In this document: positions 61,441 to 64,000 of the stretch, one piece after another
Layout: every line of letters begins with the position of its first letter
How positions within the stretch are numbered: position 1 is the stretch's first letter
From: Streptomyces regalis
Lineage (GTDB): Bacteria; Actinomycetota; Actinomycetes; Streptomycetales; Streptomycetaceae
Direction: 5' to 3'
Length of the DNA stretch: 64,000 nt
NCBI RefSeq assembly: GCF_001509475.1
Contig: NZ_LLZG01000312.1
Span: 5,971-69,970, forward strand
Position numbers and translations under genes: made by a program
Notes under the pieces: generated by a model
Told to the model about the DNA's origin: nothing
Databases searched by the model: none
The model's input: only the letters and a program-made list of their open reading frames with translations

Positions 61441-62295
61441 TCAGATGTCCTGGATCAGTCGGTGGATGAAATCCCGTGACTCTGCAGTGCTGAGCGCGCA
61501 GGACTCCATGCGGTCCAGCACGGCACGGTACTTGGCCAACTGTGTTTCGGCGTCGAGGAATTCGCAGGCGCCGTAATGCGTGTCCAGCTGAACGGTGTCG
61601 AGTTGCGGGACGGGGCCTTCGACGTAGTCGATGGACTGGCCCGTCGTCGGCAAGTGGGGTGCGCCGAAGGGGATCACCCTGACGGTCACGTGGGGCAGCT
61701 CGCTCATGTCGGTCAGGTGCTTGAGCTGCCCGCGAGCCACGACTGGGCCGCCGAAGCCCATACGGAGAGCCGCCTCGTGGATGGTCGCCGTGTACGGGGG
61801 TGGGTTCTCCCGATGCAGTACGCCCTGTCGCTTCATGCGGTGAGTGAGCCGGTGCTCGATCTCGTACTGCCGCATGGGCGGTGCCACTTGCTGGAAGAGG
61901 GCTCGCGCGTGGTCGGTCGTCTGCAGTAGGGCCGGGATGTGAATGATGAGCGCCGCGCGCAGTGCCACGGCATGATGCTCGAGTTCGGCGAGGTCGACCA
62001 GTGCGACGGGTGCGTGGTCGCGGTACTCCTCCCACCAGCCCCTGGCGCGTCGCCCCGTCATCGCGGCCAGGGCGTCGACGAGTCGGTCGTCCGTGCAGTC
62101 GTACACGCCGGCCATGGCGCGGACCCGATCGGCGCTGATGGGCGTCCGGCCGGTCTCGATCATGCTGACGCGCGCCTGGTTGACGCCGAGCAACGCGGCG
62201 GCTCCGGTGGCGGTGAGCCCGGCGCGCTCACGTAGCTTGCGCAGTTCGGCGCCCAGTCTCCGCTGGCGCAGCGTGGGGTTGCTGGTGGGCGGCAC
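61441..62295 (-). CDS. XRE-family regulator with DUF5753 domain (second cassette)
   Basis: A 284-residue protein. The HTH is at residues about 10-65: LGAELRKLRERAGLTATGAA and GVNQARVSMIETGR. The DUF5753 part includes GWWEEYRDHAPVALVDLAELE, the LLQTTDHARALFQ segment and the late ESRDFIHRLI. It is co-oriented with DUF397 and divergent from the HATPase at 62526, repeating the layout at 2.8-4.5 kb. It likely regulates development or secondary metabolism through the divergent promoter. Confidence 0.9.
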   Translation of the reverse strand: MPPTSNPTLRQRRLGAELRKLRERAGLTATGAAALLGVNQARVSMIETGRTPISADRVRAMAGVYDCTDDRLVDALAAMTGRRARGWWEEYRDHAPVALVDLAELEHHAVALRAALIIHIPALLQTTDHARALFQQVAPPMRQYEIEHRLTHRMKRQGVLHRENPPPYTATIHEAALRMGFGGPVVARGQLKHLTDMSELPHVTVRVIPFGAPHLPTTGQSIDYVEGPVPQLDTVQLDTHYGACEFLDAETQLAKYRAVLDRMESCALSTAESRDFIHRLIQDI

Positions 62296-62352
62296 GGCAT
62301 GTCCTTTCCTGCCATGAGGCGGCGGTGCTCTCCCTCACACGAGTGAAGGTTG

Positions 62353-62388
62353 GAGCTCTCTAGCTCAAAAGGTTAGATGCGTCTAACC
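62353..62388. promoter_or_regulatory. Two inverted repeats in the second cassette's divergent promoter
   Basis: GAGCTCTCTAGCTC (62353-62366, 5-bp arms) and GGTTAGATGCGTCTAACC (62371-62388, 7-bp arms) sit between the XRE and HATPase genes in an AT-richer patch. The second is a strong operator candidate for the XRE protein. Confidence 0.6.
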
Positions 62389-62525
62389 GTCTGCCCTACG
62401 GTAGTCGCATACGGCCCAACTGCCCGTGCTTATAAGTCGGAAGCGCACCAACCCAGGCAATGCCACCGCACGGCGCAGCCATTGAGTGAGTCCAAGTCCC
62501 GTTCCCTGTCCTCCAGGAGCCCGTC

Positions 62526-63002
62526 ATGGCCACCGTAGCCCCGCCCGACACCTGGGTGTACGCCCTCCGCCTCCCACATGACCCCCGCGCCGCACGCGTC
62601 GCACGTATGACCGTACAAGCCGCCCTCAACGGGCACGGCAGGGCCGAAATGCTGGACGTCGTCGAGCTGTTGACGTCCGAGTTGGTCACCAACGCCTACC
62701 GGCACACCAAAGGCCCCGCCTCCCTCCGCCTGACCGCCCTGAGCGACGGCCGGTTGCGGGTGGGCGTCTGGGACACGAGTTCTCACATCCCGGCTCCCTT
62801 CGACAAGCCGCCCGGCAACCTTGTTCTGCCTGCTCCGGCAGACGCCGTCAGCGGGCGCGGGCTGCTCCTCATCCAGGAGTACGCCGACCGCTGGGGCGGC
62901 TGGCCCCTCGGTGATGGTCTGCTCGACCGGGGTGCGGGGAAGCTGCTGTGGTTCGAGGTGGGTGGGAGGCGGGAGCGGTGGGTGCGGGAGGTGGCCGCAT
63001 GA
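62526..63002 (+). CDS. HATPase_c_2 regulatory ATP-binding protein (second cassette)
   Basis: A 158-residue GHKL ATP-binding protein. The N-box is VELLTSELVTNAYRHT and the glycine motif is SGRGLLLIQ. It begins MATVAPPDTWVYALRLPHDP with a ribosome site (CAGGAGCC) upstream. It is divergent from the XRE/DUF397 pair, the same partner arrangement as the first cassette. It may act as an anti-sigma-like kinase. Confidence 0.85.
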   Translation: MATVAPPDTWVYALRLPHDPRAARVARMTVQAALNGHGRAEMLDVVELLTSELVTNAYRHTKGPASLRLTALSDGRLRVGVWDTSSHIPAPFDKPPGNLVLPAPADAVSGRGLLLIQEYADRWGGWPLGDGLLDRGAGKLLWFEVGGRRERWVREVAA

Positions 63003-63173
63003 TCCCCAAACCGACGCGTCATCCCCGCGGCAAGGTTCCCCCAAGATCCTGTGAAGCACGCCCACCCAGGTTCCGGCTGTCAGACCCCCGTGGAACACTG
63101 ACGACGTTGCGCAAGTGAACGGGGTGACCCGAAGGGCCGAGTGGCCCAGGTGGTCGGTGGGGAGCGGACGGCG

Positions 63174-64000
63174 ATGAGCAAGCGGCAAGTGCAGAAGATG
63201 CTGCAGCTGATGGCGCGCGGAGGGCCCGTCGAGCTCACCAGCCCCATGGCCTCCGTGAAGAAGCTCGCCAGGCTCGCCTTCGTCGCCCAGCAGTTCGGGT
63301 ACGAGTACCTGGACGTACGGCAGAGCAGCGGGCGCAACGGCGCGCTCATCATGATGATCGCGCCCGACCCCAGCCCCCAGGCCCGCGCCCGCGCCGCGCA
63401 GAACTGGGCGCAGTATCCGAACGCCCACGACGGGGTCTCCGTACCTCCCCTCGTGCCGGACGCCTTCGAGCTCCTCAAGGCCCGCATCAACTTCGACCTG
63501 ACCGGTAAGAACGCCGAGAAGCGGGCGGGCTACGCGGCCGTGGGCGTCACCTTCGGCGCCGGGCTCCTCGGAGTGCGGCTCGGTGGGGACGGCGCCGCCT
63601 GGATCGCGGCGCTGCTCACGTGGGTGTTCTTCATGGCGATCCTCGGCGTGGTCTTCGTCGTGAACCGTAAGCGCAACGTGAAGTTTGCGGCCCGGCTCCA
63701 GGCCGCCGGGTTCATGCCGTTCACCGAGGAGACCGGGCGGGTGCGCTACCTGCCGCCCGGCACCCAGCTGCCCGGGCAGCCCTTCGCCGCCGGGCCCTAC
63801 GGCAACCAGCCCTCGACGGGCCCGTACGGCAACCAGCCTCCGACCGGCCCGTACGGCAACCAGCCCCCGGCCGCCGCTCCCGCCCCGGGCGCTCCCGCCG
63901 GTTACGGCCAGCAGGCCCCCGGTCCGTACGCCGGCCAGCCCGCCGCCCCGGGACCGTACGGCAACCCGCCCGCCACCGGCCCCTGTCCGACCGGCCCCTG
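63174..64000 (+). CDS. Membrane protein with GPYGNQP-repeat tail (partial, runs off the window)
   Basis: ATG 63174 (GGGGAGCGG upstream) opens a frame that is still open at the right edge, at least 275 residues. The N-terminal half is soluble (MSKRQVQKMLQLMARGGPVE; YEYLDVRQSSGRNGALIMMI). Two membrane segments follow near residues 128-165 (GVTFGAGLLGVRL; ALLTWVFFMAILGVVFVV). The tail is Pro/Gly/Gln-rich, with repeated GPYGNQP units. The family is not recognised. Confidence 0.8.
   Translation, partial: MSKRQVQKMLQLMARGGPVELTSPMASVKKLARLAFVAQQFGYEYLDVRQSSGRNGALIMMIAPDPSPQARARAAQNWAQYPNAHDGVSVPPLVPDAFELLKARINFDLTGKNAEKRAGYAAVGVTFGAGLLGVRLGGDGAAWIAALLTWVFFMAILGVVFVVNRKRNVKFAARLQAAGFMPFTEETGRVRYLPPGTQLPGQPFAAGPYGNQPSTGPYGNQPPTGPYGNQPPAAAPAPGAPAGYGQQAPGPYAGQPAAPGPYGNPPATGPCPTGP
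63792..63872 (+). repeat. Three in-frame 27-bp repeats (GPYGNQP)
   Basis: Units at 63792-63818, 63819-63845 and 63846-63872 share CCSTACGGCAACCAGCC and encode GPYGNQP followed by ST, PT or PA. They build the disordered tail of the membrane protein. Confidence 0.85.

Overview
The window is high-GC DNA with very strong third-position GC bias. Gene content points to a Streptomyces chromosome: XRE/DUF5753 plus DUF397 plus ATPase cassettes, a linked smpB-ssrA pair, an LAXTG sortase substrate, ohrR-ohr, and multi-gene TagF-like cell-wall loci. From memory, the middle (galE, ohr/ohrR, TagF paralogues, sugar ABC transporter, two Ser/Thr kinases, prfB, ftsEX, C-terminal protease, smpB) follows the S. 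coelicolor block around SCO2965-SCO2988. That recollection was not checked here.

Layout. 0-2 kb: a TetR regulator preceded by four operator-like repeats, then an orphan NarL-type response regulator and a small unknown gene. 2-2.8 kb: gene debris (a C-terminal fragment, a 27-bp tandem duplication and a frameshifted ADP-ribosylglycohydrolase). 2.8-4.5 kb: a WhiJ-type cassette (DUF397, XRE regulator, divergent HATPase). 4.6-17.8 kb: GNAT, galE and a glycan locus with a GT2 enzyme, a polytopic GT-C-like protein and three tandem GT2/CDP-glycerol glycerophosphotransferase fusions, interrupted by ohrR-ohr. 18-21.6 kb: a CUT1 sugar importer of alpha-glucoside type. 21.9-29 kb: a phospho-signalling block in which an FHA-FtsK/SpoIIIE ATPase is divergent from two membrane-anchored Ser/Thr kinases. 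29-35.8 kb: a housekeeping block (prfB, LAETG surface protein, small zinc-ribbon protein, ftsE, ftsX, S41 protease, smpB, tmRNA). 35.9-40.2 kb: lipoprotein, membrane protein, PHB-depolymerase-family esterase and a PBP4-type peptidase. 40.3-40.7 kb: a possible micro-ORF and a duplicated hairpin. 40.8-44.1 kb: LacI regulator with a GH31 alpha-xylosidase and a double operator. 44.2-45.5 kb: a dead cytochrome P450. 45.5-47.9 kb: an MFS/LysR divergent pair.

48-61 kb is the most striking accessory region. A secreted 1162-residue DNRLRE/FG-GAP-type protein is divergent from a roughly 2430-residue RHS protein that ends in a HINT protease and a small C-terminal toxin-like tip. One intact immunity candidate follows, then frameshifted, immunity-like genes. 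A second WhiJ-type cassette (61.2-63.0 kb) lies directly beyond it. The window ends in a membrane protein with a GPYGNQP-repeat tail that runs off the edge.

I read the RHS locus as a polymorphic toxin/immunity island with decaying spare immunity genes, set between otherwise conserved chromosome. No CRISPR array, rRNA, classical tRNA or intact insertion sequence was seen.
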